From Peptoniphilaceae bacterium (GTDB lineage Bacteria; Bacillota; Clostridia; Tissierellales; Peptoniphilaceae): a stretch of 64,000 bases of DNA. Below the pieces are notes generated by a model. It was not told the DNA's origin and made no database searches. It saw only the letters and a program-made list of their open reading frames with translations. Location of the stretch: positions 62,001 to 126,000 of the forward strand of contig CABJAE010000005.1 in NCBI GenBank assembly GCA_902363535.1, written 5' to 3'. The first letter of the stretch is position 1, and every line of letters starts with the position of its first letter. A program made the translations under genes and the position numbers. Shown piece by piece: positions 1-8,204 of this stretch.

Positions 1-1
1 A

Positions 2-301
2 ACGGCCTCCGTGCCTGAAATCGAAGAGGACTGGATCGTGTCCGCGGCCGTGGTGTCGTCCATGCGCTTAGACGCGGTGGTGCGGGCCGTGACCCACAAG
101 TCGCGAGACGAAGTAAAGGGTCTCGTGGCCAAGGGCTTGGTGAAAGTAAATTTTAAGCGGGCGGAGAAGACCCACGACACCGTCGAACCCGGTGATCTGA
201 TTTCCGTGCGGGGATTTGGGCGCATAAAAATTTTAGAGCCCCTCTATGAGACGAAAAAGGGGAAAGTGCGCGTTCAGTACGGAACCTTAAACAGCAGATA
301 G
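2..301 (+). CDS. ylmH: YlmH-type S4-domain RNA-binding protein, 3' end only
   Basis: The reading frame is open to the left edge, so this is the C-terminal 99 residues of a protein that is usually about 250-260 aa. The visible part is an S4 RNA-binding fold: 'SSMRLDAVVRAV', then 'GLVAKGLVKVN' and 'DLISVRGFGRIKI', which closely follow the end of YlmH/S4-domain proteins from the cell-division ylm cluster. Such proteins bind rRNA/tRNA; YlmH has been linked to rescue of stalled ribosomes. The GTG at 11 is an internal valine, not the start. lspA follows 7 nt downstream, so it is likely the first visible gene of an ylmH-lspA-rluD-pyrR transcript. Confidence 0.85.
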   Translation, partial: TASVPEIEEDWIVSAAVVSSMRLDAVVRAVTHKSRDEVKGLVAKGLVKVNFKRAEKTHDTVEPGDLISVRGFGRIKILEPLYETKKGKVRVQYGTLNSR

Positions 302-308
302 GAGCGCT

Positions 309-773
309 ATGGTTACATTCATTATTCTATTACTGATCGCCTTGGACCAGCTGTCCAAACTTGCGGTCTTGCGCCACTTGGCAGGCGGCGGGGAAGTGGA
401 GATTATCCCGGGCTTTTTTCGCCTGCTCTACGTGGAAAATCGCGGCGCCGCCTTCGGCATTTTGCAGGAAGGCCGGCCCCTTTTTATCGTGATTACCGTC
501 GCGGTGATCGGCGTTTTGCTCTACGGCATTTACAGAAAGCGGGATGAAGTGAAGGGGGCTTTGCGGGTGGCCTTGGTTTTGATTCTCGCAGGTGCCGTGG
601 GAAACTTTATCGATCGGCTCCGCCTCCACTTCGTCGTGGACTTTTTGTCCTTCCGCTTCTTCGGCAGAGACTTCGCCGTCTTTAATCTCGCCGATAGTTT
701 CATCGTCGTGGGCACGATTTTGCTTATGATCCACGTCCTTTTCGGGGATGAGAAAAACAGCCATGCTTCATAA
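309..773 (+). CDS. lspA: Lipoprotein signal peptidase (signal peptidase II)
   Basis: LspA is an inner-membrane aspartyl protease that cuts the signal peptide from diacylglyceryl-modified prolipoproteins. The 154-aa product has the family length and four hydrophobic stretches (about 3-20, 58-75, 86-101, 125-145). Family motifs are present: 'DQLSK' near the start, 'ENRGAAFG' around 43-50, 'GNFIDRL' with D102, 'VVDF' with D111 and 'FNLADS' with D129, the last holding one of the catalytic aspartates. The preceding 'aggagc' supports ATG 309. Likely substrates in this window include the lipoproteins at 6747 and 22835. Its 3' end overlaps rluD by 11 nt. Confidence 0.95.
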   Translation: MVTFIILLLIALDQLSKLAVLRHLAGGGEVEIIPGFFRLLYVENRGAAFGILQEGRPLFIVITVAVIGVLLYGIYRKRDEVKGALRVALVLILAGAVGNFIDRLRLHFVVDFLSFRFFGRDFAVFNLADSFIVVGTILLMIHVLFGDEKNSHAS

Positions 774-1665
774 ATTGACGGCGGAGAATGCCGGCGTCCG
801 CCTGGACAATTTTCTTGCCGAAAAACTGGAAATGAGCCGCTCCCAAGTGAAGCGGGCCGTGGACGAAGGGCGGGTCGCGGTAAACGGACAGAAGGTAAAG
901 GCGGGGTATAAACTTCAGGCGGGGGACGAAATTTCCTTCGAAGAAGAAGCGCCCTATGTACTGGAGCCGAAGGACGTGCCATTCAATGTTCTCTACGAAG
1001 ACGAGCACCTGGCCTGTATCGACAAGCCCTACGGCCTCGTGGTCCATCCCGGGGCGGGCCGGGAAGAAGAAACCTTGGTTCACGGACTGCTGCACCGCTT
1101 CGATAATCTGGCAAAGGGAAGCGATCCCCTTCGCCCGGGCATCGTTCATCGCCTGGACAAGGACACTTCCGGCGTCATGGTGGTAGCGAAAACAGACGCG
1201 GCCTATGACGGATTGGTAGAAGCTTTTCAAAATCGGCGGGTGCAAAAGATTTACTACGCTATTTGTCGCGGCGTTATACGGGAAGCGGGCATCATCGATT
1301 CACCCATCGGGCGGGATCCGAAAAATCGCATTCGCATGGCGGCGGGTGTGTATCCTTCCAAAGAAGCCTTGACGGAGTATGCGCCGGTGCTCGCTTTTCG
1401 CGATTTCACTCTGATTCGCGTGGCCCTTCACACGGGGCGCACCCATCAAATTCGCGTGCACATGGCATCCATCGGTCACGGGCTTTTAGGCGATCCCTTG
1501 TATGGGGCGAAGAACGACAGAGAAAAAGAACTTTTGCTCCACAGTTGCCACTTGGCCTTTACCCACCCGATCACGGGAGATGAAGTGGCCGTCACCTCGA
1601 AACTTCCCGAGCGCATGCTCGCTTATATACGAAAGGAGAAAGGGGACCGATGCACAAGATTTTAG
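763..1665 (+). CDS. rluD: RluA/RluD-family 23S rRNA pseudouridine synthase
   Basis: Converts specific uridines in large-subunit rRNA to pseudouridine. An N-terminal S4 domain ('VRLDNFLAEKLEMSRSQVK') precedes the catalytic domain with 'HRLDKDTSGVMVVAK', where the Asp of HRLD is the catalytic residue, and 'GRTHQIRVHMASIGH'. I prefer ATG 763: 'ggggatgag' at 744-752 is well spaced for it. The in-frame ATG at 748 lies directly against the G-run with no spacing. The product is 300 aa, normal for the family. It overlaps lspA at its start and pyrR at its end (16 nt), so translation is coupled. The exact target uridine cannot be read from sequence. Confidence 0.93.
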   Translation: MLHKLTAENAGVRLDNFLAEKLEMSRSQVKRAVDEGRVAVNGQKVKAGYKLQAGDEISFEEEAPYVLEPKDVPFNVLYEDEHLACIDKPYGLVVHPGAGREEETLVHGLLHRFDNLAKGSDPLRPGIVHRLDKDTSGVMVVAKTDAAYDGLVEAFQNRRVQKIYYAICRGVIREAGIIDSPIGRDPKNRIRMAAGVYPSKEALTEYAPVLAFRDFTLIRVALHTGRTHQIRVHMASIGHGLLGDPLYGAKNDREKELLLHSCHLAFTHPITGDEVAVTSKLPERMLAYIRKEKGDRCTRF

Positions 1666-2162
1666 ATGAACTCGCCATGAAACGGGCCACGGCTCGCATC
1701 GCCAATGAAATTATCGAGCGAAACAAAGGGCTGGACGATGTGGTCCTCATCGGCATCGTGACGCGGGGCGAATTTTTCGCTCGCCGCCTTCAAGAGAAGA
1801 TGAAACAAATCGAAGGCGTGCATGTGCCAGTCTATACCCTTGATCCGAGTTTTTTCAGAGACGATCGACGGGACGAGGCCTTTTTGCCCATGGAATTTAT
1901 GGGAAAAATCGACGGCAAACGGGTGGTCTTGGTAGACGATGTTCTCTACACGGGCCGCACGGTGCGCGCCGCCATGGACGCCCTTATGGTGAAAGATCGG
2001 CCCAAGCTTGTGGAACTGGTGGGTCTCGTGGACCGGGGCCACAGGGAGCTGCCCATACGCGGTGATTTTATCGGCAAGAATGTGCCCACGGCTCAGTCGG
2101 AAAAAATCATCGTACACTTTAAAGAATCAGACGGCGAAGATGCCGTCTATGTAGAGGGATAA
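1650..2162 (+). CDS. pyrR: Bifunctional pyr operon attenuator / uracil phosphoribosyltransferase
   Basis: PyrR binds pyr mRNA in a UMP-dependent way to promote attenuation, and has weak uracil phosphoribosyltransferase activity. The 170-aa protein has the type I PRTase fold with the PRPP loop 'VVLVDDVLYTGRT' and the N-terminal region 'ELAMKRATARIANEIIERN'. It starts inside rluD (ATG 1650, SD 'aaaggagaaagggg'). No pyr biosynthetic gene follows; a strong terminator does, so its targets lie elsewhere and I see no PyrR-type leader in this window. Confidence 0.94.
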   Translation: MHKILDELAMKRATARIANEIIERNKGLDDVVLIGIVTRGEFFARRLQEKMKQIEGVHVPVYTLDPSFFRDDRRDEAFLPMEFMGKIDGKRVVLVDDVLYTGRTVRAAMDALMVKDRPKLVELVGLVDRGHRELPIRGDFIGKNVPTAQSEKIIVHFKESDGEDAVYVEG

Positions 2163-2206
2163 AAAACCGGCGGCGTGATCGGAAGGATCGCGTCGCCGGT
2201 TTTTTC
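2161..2206. terminator. Bidirectional intrinsic terminator between pyrR and mtnP
   Basis: A long hairpin with arms 'accggcggcg' (2166-2175) and 'cgtcgccggt' (2191-2200), extended inward by 'gatc' pairs, is flanked by A6 on the left and T6 on the right. It can therefore stop transcription in both directions, serving pyrR (plus) and the convergent mtnP (minus). Confidence 0.93.
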
Positions 2207-2215
2207 TCGGATGAA

Positions 2216-2941
2216 TTACAAGAGATCGATTCGTGCCTCTCGCACCACGCGATCCGAAGTAAAGACCTTATCCACGGCGCGGATAATCTTGTTTCTTACT
2301 TCTTCGGATTTGGAAATAACCATGGTGTCACTTACGCCGGTGCAGTAGTTGATGACGTGGCAAATATTGGCGTAGTGGAGGCCCATTTCCCGCGCCAGAA
2401 CCACTTCCGGCACATTGGTCATGCCCACCACGTCGCCGCCGATGGAGGCGTAAAATTTTATTTCCGCGCGGGATTCGAAGCGGGGGCCTTCCGTGGCCAC
2501 GTAGACGCCGCGGGGAAGTTTTTCGCCGAAGGCCATTTCAAAAGCGTCATTTAACTCCGAGTCGTAGGGCGCGCCCATGGCGATGTGTTTCGCCGCTTCG
2601 TGATCGCCGTCGTAAAAGGTGTGGGGCCGCGTCTTCGTAAAGTCTAAAAAATCGTCGCACAAGACGACGGAATCGGGGCCGTAGGCTTTTTTTAAACTGC
2701 CTACGGCGCTGATGCCGTATACTTCCGTAACGCCGATTTCTTTCAGCGCCCAAATGTTTGCCCGATAAGGCACCTTGTGCGGGGGAATGGTGTGGTCCGT
2801 GCCGTGGCGAGAGACGAAAACATAAGGCTTGTTTTCGGGATAAATAAGCTTGGCGTCGCCGTAGGGCGTGGAAAAAATTTCTTCTTTGGCGGGAGAAAAG
2901 GGAGCTTCAAAGCCGGTGCCGCCGATGATTCCGTAATGCAT
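2216..2941 (-). CDS. mtnP: 5'-methylthioadenosine phosphorylase (PNP/MTAP family)
   Basis: Phosphorolysis of 5'-methylthioadenosine (or the inosine analogue) to the base and 5-methylthioribose-1-phosphate, in sulfur/purine salvage. Motifs follow the trimeric MTAP branch: 'IGGTGF' (phosphate loop), 'RHG...HTIPPHKVPYRANI', 'GSLK', 'TEGPRFES', 'GGDVVGMTNVPEVVLARE' and 'CHVINYCTGVS'. RFES in place of the usual RFET is a mild change in the active-site segment. Length 241 aa is slightly short for MTAP (about 260-280). SD 'acgagg' precedes ATG 2941. It is divergent from an MtnA-like isomerase that could use the product. Substrate choice (MTA, MTI or inosine) is not certain. Confidence 0.88.
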   Translation of the reverse strand: MHYGIIGGTGFEAPFSPAKEEIFSTPYGDAKLIYPENKPYVFVSRHGTDHTIPPHKVPYRANIWALKEIGVTEVYGISAVGSLKKAYGPDSVVLCDDFLDFTKTRPHTFYDGDHEAAKHIAMGAPYDSELNDAFEMAFGEKLPRGVYVATEGPRFESRAEIKFYASIGGDVVGMTNVPEVVLAREMGLHYANICHVINYCTGVSDTMVISKSEEVRNKIIRAVDKVFTSDRVVREARIDLL

Positions 2942-2974
2942 GATAACCTCGTTTCTCTTTCCTGAATATGGTAC

Positions 2975-2981
2975 TATTATA
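2975..2981. promoter_or_regulatory. Overlapping divergent -10 elements for mtnP and the mtnA-like gene
   Basis: The stretch 'tattata' reads TATTAT on plus (2975-2980) and TATAAT on minus (2981-2976). Minus-strand transcripts would begin about 30 nt before mtnP. Plus transcripts would begin just before the SD of the gene at 3001. Matching -35 boxes are weak on both sides (minus TTGCAT at 3006-3001 with 19-nt spacing), so this is a moderate call. Confidence 0.5.
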
Positions 2982-3000
2982 CATGGAAAGAGAGGGACCT

Positions 3001-4059
3001 ATGCAATTTGACGGAGATTTAGCCTACATGCTTCAGGCGGAGCACGTGGCCTATTATAAAGACGGCGTCGTGTCGATTTTGGACCGGCGCATTTACCCGG
3101 TGCGGGTGGAATACGTGCGCTGCAAAACCCATGTGGAGGTTCGCGACGCATTGAGGAACATGGTAACCCAATCGGCGGGGCCATACACGGCGGCGGCCAT
3201 GGGCATGGCCCTTGCGGCCCACGAATCACGCCACTTAAAAGGAGCGGCGCGGCTTCGTTACTTAGAAGAGGCGGCGGAGGTACTGGCGAGCGGCCGCCCC
3301 ACCACGGCCATGCGTATGGCACAGGTGACTCGAGGCGCCCTTGCTGTGGCGAAGGATCATATAGACGAGGAGGATCTGGATTTGATCCTTCGGGATCACG
3401 CCCTTCATTCCATGGAAAAGCGCTACGCTACCATCCACCGCGTGGCGAAGAATTTCATGGAGCTGTTGCCCGAAGAGGGCACAGTCATGACCCAATGTTT
3501 CGGCGAAACCATTATCGGGATGTTGGCGCGGGAAATTATAAATAGCGGAAGAGACATCAGCTTTGTCTGCCCGGAGACGCGGCCTTTTTTACAGGGCGCC
3601 CGCTTTACCGCCTCGGTCTTATCTCAAATGGGCCTGGACACGACGGTGATCACGGACAATATGGTGGCGGCCTACATTGAAAATCACGGCATCACTCTGT
3701 TTACCTCGGCGGCGGATTCCATTTGCATGGACGGCAGCATCGTAAACAAAGTGGGCACCCACCAGATCGCCATCGTTTCGGCATACTTCGGCGTTCCCTA
3801 TTACGCCACGGGGATTCCCGATATGGACGTAAAAAGTGCAAAGGACTTAACCATCGAAATGCGGGATCCTGAGGAGAGCCTGAGCGCTCACGGCGTCAAG
3901 CACACGATAGAAGGCGTGAAGGGCTATTATCCGGCCTTCGACGTGACGCCGCCGAATCTGGTCACCGGCGTGGTGACGGATTTAGGCATTTTCAAATCGA
4001 ATGAATTAAAGGAATACGAAAAGAAAAAAGGAGCGGGCGATTTTTATTTCGCCGTATAA
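3001..4059 (+). CDS. mtnA: MtnA-like sugar-phosphate isomerase (eIF-2B alpha/beta/delta family)
   Basis: MtnA interconverts 5-methylthioribose-1-phosphate and 5-methylthioribulose-1-phosphate; relatives act on ribose-1,5-bisphosphate. The 352-aa protein has family landmarks: 'VMTQCFGETIIG' (position of the catalytic Cys), 'ETRPFLQGARFTASVL', 'VITDNMVAAYI', 'AADSICMDGSIVNKVGTHQIA' (catalytic Asp region) and the closing 'IEMRDPEES'. The usual 'GADRI' is replaced by 'AADSI', so this is a divergent member. I start at ATG 3001 after 'agaggg' (2991-2996) rather than the in-frame ATG 2968, which lacks an SD. With mtnP opposite, an MTA salvage role is a fair inference, but no downstream mtn enzymes are present. 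Confidence 0.75.
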   Translation: MQFDGDLAYMLQAEHVAYYKDGVVSILDRRIYPVRVEYVRCKTHVEVRDALRNMVTQSAGPYTAAAMGMALAAHESRHLKGAARLRYLEEAAEVLASGRPTTAMRMAQVTRGALAVAKDHIDEEDLDLILRDHALHSMEKRYATIHRVAKNFMELLPEEGTVMTQCFGETIIGMLAREIINSGRDISFVCPETRPFLQGARFTASVLSQMGLDTTVITDNMVAAYIENHGITLFTSAADSICMDGSIVNKVGTHQIAIVSAYFGVPYYATGIPDMDVKSAKDLTIEMRDPEESLSAHGVKHTIEGVKGYYPAFDVTPPNLVTGVVTDLGIFKSNELKEYEKKKGAGDFYFAV

Positions 4060-4061
4060 GT

Positions 4062-4643
4062 ATGAGCCAACGATTAGACAAGCAGATCGAATTTATTTAC
4101 GCTTTGGAAAAAATGAAAAGCGTCTACCGCAGAACCCATCTCCTCCACGCCGATCGCTTTGAAAACGACGCGGAGCACAGCTTTCACATTGCGGCCATGG
4201 CCTTTATATTGAAGGAATATGCCCCGGAGAATGTAGACATGGAGCGGGTGGTGTTTATGCTTTTGTTCCACGATGTGGTGGAAATCGAAGCCGGCGATAC
4301 CTTCGCCTACGATACTGAAAACAACAAGACCAAGCGAGAGCGGGAAGTGCGCGCGGCGGAGCACTTGTACGGGATGCTTCCCAAAGAGCAGGGGGAAGAG
4401 CTGCGGACCCTTTGGGAAGAGTTTGAAGCCCAAGAGACACCGGAGTCGCATTTCGCCCTGGCCATGGACCGAATTGAGCCCATTCTTCTCAATGCGGCCG
4501 GTGGCGGCGGCACCTGGATCAGCCACGAAATCAAGCAGGAAGACGTCTACGCGCGCATCGAGCCGGTGCGGGAATTTCCGCCCCTCTACGCCATGATCAA
4601 AGAAAAAGTCGACGCGCATTTTGAAGGGAGAGTGAGTCCATGA
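4062..4643 (+). CDS. HD-domain hydrolase, YfbR/HDDC2-type 5'-deoxynucleotidase
   Basis: Predicted metal-dependent nucleoside monophosphate phosphohydrolase. The 193-aa protein shows the HD signature in order: 'HADRFENDAEHSFHIA' (first His and the E-H-S segment), 'FHDVVEIEAGDTFAYD' (HD pair) and 'ALAMDRIEP' (distal Asp), matching the YfbR/HDDC2 branch. Start ATG 4062 lies 2 nt after the previous stop; no good SD is near it, suggesting translational coupling. Its stop overlaps the response regulator start as ATGA. The substrate is inferred from family only. Confidence 0.82.
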   Translation: MSQRLDKQIEFIYALEKMKSVYRRTHLLHADRFENDAEHSFHIAAMAFILKEYAPENVDMERVVFMLLFHDVVEIEAGDTFAYDTENNKTKREREVRAAEHLYGMLPKEQGEELRTLWEEFEAQETPESHFALAMDRIEPILLNAAGGGGTWISHEIKQEDVYARIEPVREFPPLYAMIKEKVDAHFEGRVSP

Positions 4644-5347
4644 CGAAGATTCTACTCGTCGAAGATGAGGTATCCATTCGTAAATTTATTAAGATTAATT
4701 TAGAGCGGGAAGGCTTCGACGTATACGAAGCGGGAAGCGGCGAAGAGGGCCTTGAAATCGCCGAAAGGGAAAAGCCCGCCATCGTGCTTTTGGACATTAT
4801 GCTCCCGGGCATAGACGGATTCGAAGTGTGCGATCGCCTGAGAAAATCCTTCCCGCACCTGGGCATTATCATGCTCACGGCAAAGGCCGAGGACTACGAC
4901 AAGATTATGGGCCTGCAAAGCGGCACCGACGACTACCTCACCAAGCCCTTTAATCCCACGGAGCTCACCCTGCGGATAAAATCCCTTGAGCGACGCCTCG
5001 GCGGCGAAGACAGGGGCGAGAAAAAAGGCGAGCGCTTCTTGGAATCGGGGATCTTTAAAGTGGATGTCTTCGGCCATAAGTTTTATAAAAGCGGCAAGGA
5101 AATCGAGCTGACGCCGACGGAACACGAAATCGTCAAGTTTTTCATTACCCACGCCAACCGCGCCTTGAGTCGCGACGAGATTTTAAACGCCGTGTGGGGC
5201 GAAGAATTTTTAGGGGACAGCAAAATCGTCGACGTCAACATTCGACGCCTTCGCTCGAAAGTGGAAGAAGACGCCGCCCATCCCGTCTATATTGAAACCG
5301 TGTGGGGCGTAGGCTATCGCTGGAAAAACACAGCTAACGACGCATGA
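4640..5347 (+). CDS. OmpR/PhoB-family response regulator
   Basis: Receiver domain 1-120 with acidic pocket E8/D9, phosphoacceptor D52 in 'VLLDIMLPGIDGFEV', T80 and K102 ('LTKPF'). The C-terminal winged helix (about 135-232) carries 'LTPTEHEIVKFF' and 'VDVNIRRLRSKVE', then 'YIETVWGVGYRW'. Length 235 aa is standard. It overlaps the upstream HD gene and the downstream kinase gene, each by ATGA, so the pair is co-translated. Target genes are not visible; the lipoprotein and small membrane protein downstream suggest an envelope-related signal. Confidence 0.95.
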   Translation: MTKILLVEDEVSIRKFIKINLEREGFDVYEAGSGEEGLEIAEREKPAIVLLDIMLPGIDGFEVCDRLRKSFPHLGIIMLTAKAEDYDKIMGLQSGTDDYLTKPFNPTELTLRIKSLERRLGGEDRGEKKGERFLESGIFKVDVFGHKFYKSGKEIELTPTEHEIVKFFITHANRALSRDEILNAVWGEEFLGDSKIVDVNIRRLRSKVEEDAAHPVYIETVWGVGYRWKNTANDA

Positions 5348-6750
5348 AACATTCCATTCGAAAAACGGTGACGCGAAATTTCGTCGCCCTGATTCTCTTA
5401 ACCGTGAGCCTTTTGGATCTGGCTCTGATTTTCGGATTTCGCGAATACACCTACGGCGGGGTAAAATTCTACTTAAATCAACAATTGGACAGCGCCGTCT
5501 ACACCTACGACCGCTATTTTAAAAGCCGAAGCATCGACGAACTTTTGGACGGCGACTACGATATGATCTTTAATCAATTTGGCGGCCAGGTGCAGATGAT
5601 CGACAAGGATGCCCAGCTGGTCTACGATTCCATCGGCGCCATTAACGACCCGGTGAAAGATTACCCGGATGTCATTCAGGCACTGAAAGGAAAAGCCGGC
5701 TTTCGCATCGGGCCCGTGCCCTATTCCGACACGAAACTCTTGTCCGTCTCCCGCCCCCTTTATTCCAATGACAATCGCGTCATCGGCGCGTTGCGCTACT
5801 CATCATCTTTGGCGCCTGCCATTCGTTCGGTGTGGACATTGAGCCGCTATCTTCTTCTTTTAACAGCCTTTGTCATGGCCATTGCCGTTGTAGTCAGTCG
5901 CATGTTGGCGAAGAGCATTACAAAACCCATCGAGGAGATTCAATCCACCGCTATTCAATTGGCCGACGGCCAGTACAAAAAACACATCGTCATGAAGCGA
6001 GACGACGAATTGGGGCAATTGGCCCAGTCCATTAACACGCTGGCTGCGGAAATCGTGCGAAAAGAACAGGTGAAAAACGACTTTATCTCCTCCATTTCCC
6101 ACGAACTGCGCACCCCGCTTACCTCCATCAAAGGCTGGGCGGCGGTACTGAAAGATACGGATCCGACGGAGACCGAAGTCATGAACGAAGGCTTCGAAAT
6201 TATCGAAAATGAAACGGATCGTTTGTCGAAAATGGTGGAAGAGCTCTTGGATTTTTCCCGATACATTTCCGGGCGAATCACCCTGAAAAAAGATCGCTTC
6301 GACATTACTTCCACCTGCGAAGATGTGTGGAAGCAAATGAAGCCCCGGGCCTCAAAAGAGAACATTCACTTAGTTAACGAAATCAATGAAGATGTGGTGC
6401 TTCTGACAGCCGATGAAGACCGCCTGCGCCAGGTGCTCATTAATCTCATCGACAACGCCATAAAATTCACCGATCCAGGCGGATGGGTGCTTTTTGAGGC
6501 GCGGAAAAATTTCCCGAACTACGAAATGGTCATCTCCGATAACGGCGTGGGCATGGACGAAAACGAACTGGTCCTGGCCAAAGAAAAGTTTTACAAGGGG
6601 AAACACTCCAATTCCCACTCGGGCCTCGGCCTTTCCATCGCCGATGAAATCGTAAAGCTTCACAACGGCGCCATACAAATCGTGTCGGAAAAATCCGTGG
6701 GAACCACCATTCGAATCATCATACCCTTGGGAAGCGAGGCGGACGCATGA
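5344..6750 (+). CDS. Sensor histidine kinase
   Basis: Partner of the preceding regulator. Two membrane segments (about 12-32 and 169-188) enclose an extracellular sensor of about 135 residues. A HAMP linker follows ('SITKPIEEIQ...DELGQLAQ'), then the dimerisation/phosphoacceptor helix 'SISHELRTPLTSIKGW' with H253. The ATP-binding domain has the N box 'LINLIDNAIKF', G1 'ISDNGVGMD' and G2 'HSGLGLSIADEIV'. The 468 aa form a complete class I kinase of the WalK/PhoR type. The ligand is unknown. Start and stop overlap both neighbours by 4 nt. Confidence 0.95.
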   Translation: MKHSIRKTVTRNFVALILLTVSLLDLALIFGFREYTYGGVKFYLNQQLDSAVYTYDRYFKSRSIDELLDGDYDMIFNQFGGQVQMIDKDAQLVYDSIGAINDPVKDYPDVIQALKGKAGFRIGPVPYSDTKLLSVSRPLYSNDNRVIGALRYSSSLAPAIRSVWTLSRYLLLLTAFVMAIAVVVSRMLAKSITKPIEEIQSTAIQLADGQYKKHIVMKRDDELGQLAQSINTLAAEIVRKEQVKNDFISSISHELRTPLTSIKGWAAVLKDTDPTETEVMNEGFEIIENETDRLSKMVEELLDFSRYISGRITLKKDRFDITSTCEDVWKQMKPRASKENIHLVNEINEDVVLLTADEDRLRQVLINLIDNAIKFTDPGGWVLFEARKNFPNYEMVISDNGVGMDENELVLAKEKFYKGKHSNSHSGLGLSIADEIVKLHNGAIQIVSEKSVGTTIRIIIPLGSEADA

Positions 6751-7283
6751 AAAAACGACTCCCGATCCTACTCCTGCTCCTGTTTTTAACGGCTTGCGGC
6801 CCCATTAAGGGCGACTACCGCATCATCGAAAAGCCCGCCCTCAATCGATCCCCTCTCCAGGGACGTTGGGTTGTGACGAAAATTCAAACCGTCACCGACG
6901 ACAGCGTCGATCTTCGGCCTGTCATCGGATGTGACGCCATTTTCGCTCCCATGGGCGCCCTTTTTAACGGGCAGCGCATCGACAGTCCCACCTATGTCAT
7001 TCGCAAAGGCAAGACTGACTATTTAATGAAAGTAGGGTATAATAAAACGAAAGACGACGTGGGCATCGCCGGAGACAATTTGTTTATCATCGACATCTAC
7101 CAAGACGATGAAAAGCTCTTTACCGTCTATCGCGAAAAAGACGATGTGGCCTATATTGACATTTACGGCAATCTCTTGCAATTGGTCAAGACAAAACGCA
7201 GCCTCGACGAGCGTCAATTAAAAAATCTTATGGAACAGGCCGAGGCCCATCGGACGTATTACTCCCGGGTGCCCGGCAAGTAG
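6747..7283 (+). CDS. Predicted lipoprotein of the two-component operon
   Basis: A 178-aa protein with a type II signal peptide: basic 'MKKR', a leucine-rich core and lipobox 'LTAC' with C17 as the lipidated residue (cut by LspA). The rest is hydrophilic and beta-rich ('RWVVTKIQTVTDDSV', 'EKLFTVYREKDDVAYIDIYG'), with no family I recognise. ATGA overlap with the kinase stop suggests a role linked to the sensor, for example as an accessory or target lipoprotein; that is inference. Confidence 0.8.
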   Translation: MKKRLPILLLLLFLTACGPIKGDYRIIEKPALNRSPLQGRWVVTKIQTVTDDSVDLRPVIGCDAIFAPMGALFNGQRIDSPTYVIRKGKTDYLMKVGYNKTKDDVGIAGDNLFIIDIYQDDEKLFTVYREKDDVAYIDIYGNLLQLVKTKRSLDERQLKNLMEQAEAHRTYYSRVPGK

Positions 7284-7292
7284 GAGGATCAC

Positions 7293-7646
7293 ATGATATC
7301 GAAAATCTCTGAAAGTTTAAACGGAAACTTGCAGTATATAGGCATATTGGTACTGGCGGTTATCATCGCCCTTATTCTTACCTTCGTCATCAATATGATG
7401 GGGAAACAAATGAAATTTATGCGCTACCTACCCGGTTTGGCCCTGGTATTTATCGGCATGTTTTCGCTCATCATGGTATTGAATCGCCTCTTCGAACGCT
7501 CCAGTTTGACCAATATATTTATCTCCGTGGTCTGCATCACGGCGGGCATCTGCTCCCTGCTTTTCGCCCTGTGCATCGGCATCTACAATAAGGACCGCTA
7601 CCCGGATGGTTCCCGGGAAAGCGAGCGGCGCCGGAGAGAAAACTAA
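7293..7646 (+). CDS. Small membrane protein, three predicted helices
   Basis: A 117-aa protein with hydrophobic stretches at about 15-36, 44-64 and 74-97, ending in a charged tail 'RYPDGSRESERRRREN'. SD 'taggagga' precedes ATG 7293. I do not recognise the family. It is the last gene of the mtnA-like/HD/two-component/lipoprotein run and is followed by a terminator. Confidence 0.75.
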   Translation: MISKISESLNGNLQYIGILVLAVIIALILTFVINMMGKQMKFMRYLPGLALVFIGMFSLIMVLNRLFERSSLTNIFISVVCITAGICSLLFALCIGIYNKDRYPDGSRESERRRREN

Positions 7647-7658
7647 ACAGAAGAAATG

Positions 7659-7687
7659 AATTTGTCGCTTAGGCGGCAAATTTTTTT
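7659..7687 (+). terminator. Intrinsic terminator after the two-component operon
   Basis: Hairpin 'aatttgtcgc'-'ttag'-'gcggcaaatt' (one G-U pair) followed by a T7 run. It separates the signalling operon from the yraN block. Confidence 0.9.
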
Positions 7688-7716
7688 GTATTTTTAAAAA
7701 ACAATCTTGCTATAAT
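7687..7716 (+). promoter_or_regulatory. Extended -10 promoter upstream of yraN
   Basis: A perfect extended -10 'tgcTATAAT' (TATAAT at 7711-7716) with a partial -35 TTGTAT (7687-7692) 18 nt upstream, directly after the terminator. It gives a leader of roughly 120 nt before yraN. Confidence 0.75.
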
Positions 7717-7791
7717 AGTGAGAAAGAGAATAAGAGGAAGAGAAAAGCCAACTGAATTTTGACGGCCTCAAAAATTGGCGGAATAAAACAA

Positions 7792-7820
7792 TTGTGCTAA
7801 ATGGGGATTTAGTATATATT
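7792..7820 (+). promoter_or_regulatory. Second candidate promoter nearer to yraN
   Basis: TTGTGC (7792-7797), 17-nt spacer, TATATT (7815-7820). It would give a leader of about 17 nt ending in the SD 'tgggaggg'. Either this or the 7711 promoter, or both, may drive yraN-yifB-dprA-topA. Confidence 0.5.
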
Positions 7821-7843
7821 ATTGAGTATAGCTGGGAGGGATT

Positions 7844-8203
7844 ATGAACGTCGGCGAAACGGGCGAAGGGATTGCGGCGAAGTTTTTGGAAAAACAGGGC
7901 CACGAAATTCTGGAGCGAAATTTTCGATTTCAACGTGGTGAAATCGATATCATAAGCTTTACGAAGGGCATCGTGGTCTTTACAGAGGTGAAGACGCGGA
8001 CCAATGTCTCCTACGGCGACCCGAAGGATGCCGTGGACATCTTTAAACGGCGCCAGATCTATATGACCGCAGAGCACTATTTGACGCAACGATCGCCTTT
8101 TTACCGTGCGGCCCGTTTCGATGTGATCGAAGTGTTTTTAACGGACAAGCCGATGATTCATCACATAAAAAATGCCTTCGACGGAAATGACTTGGGGGAA
8201 TAA
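7844..8203 (+). CDS. yraN: YraN/UPF0102 family nuclease-fold protein
   Basis: Small protein with a restriction-endonuclease-like fold; function not settled, often beside DNA-processing genes. The 119-aa product shows the family pattern 'GETGEGIAAKFLEKQGHEIL', 'RGEIDII' (acidic active-site residues) and 'VVFTEVKTRTN' (E-x-K). It carries the SD 'tgggaggg' and sits 1 nt before yifB, the common arrangement in Bacillota. Confidence 0.9.
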   Translation: MNVGETGEGIAAKFLEKQGHEILERNFRFQRGEIDIISFTKGIVVFTEVKTRTNVSYGDPKDAVDIFKRRQIYMTAEHYLTQRSPFYRAARFDVIEVFLTDKPMIHHIKNAFDGNDLGE

Positions 8204-8204
8204 C

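Noticed and set aside
330..764. 144-codon antisense frame over lspA
   Set aside because: It is a shadow of lspA with no SD and unnatural composition; many similar antisense frames occur over host genes.
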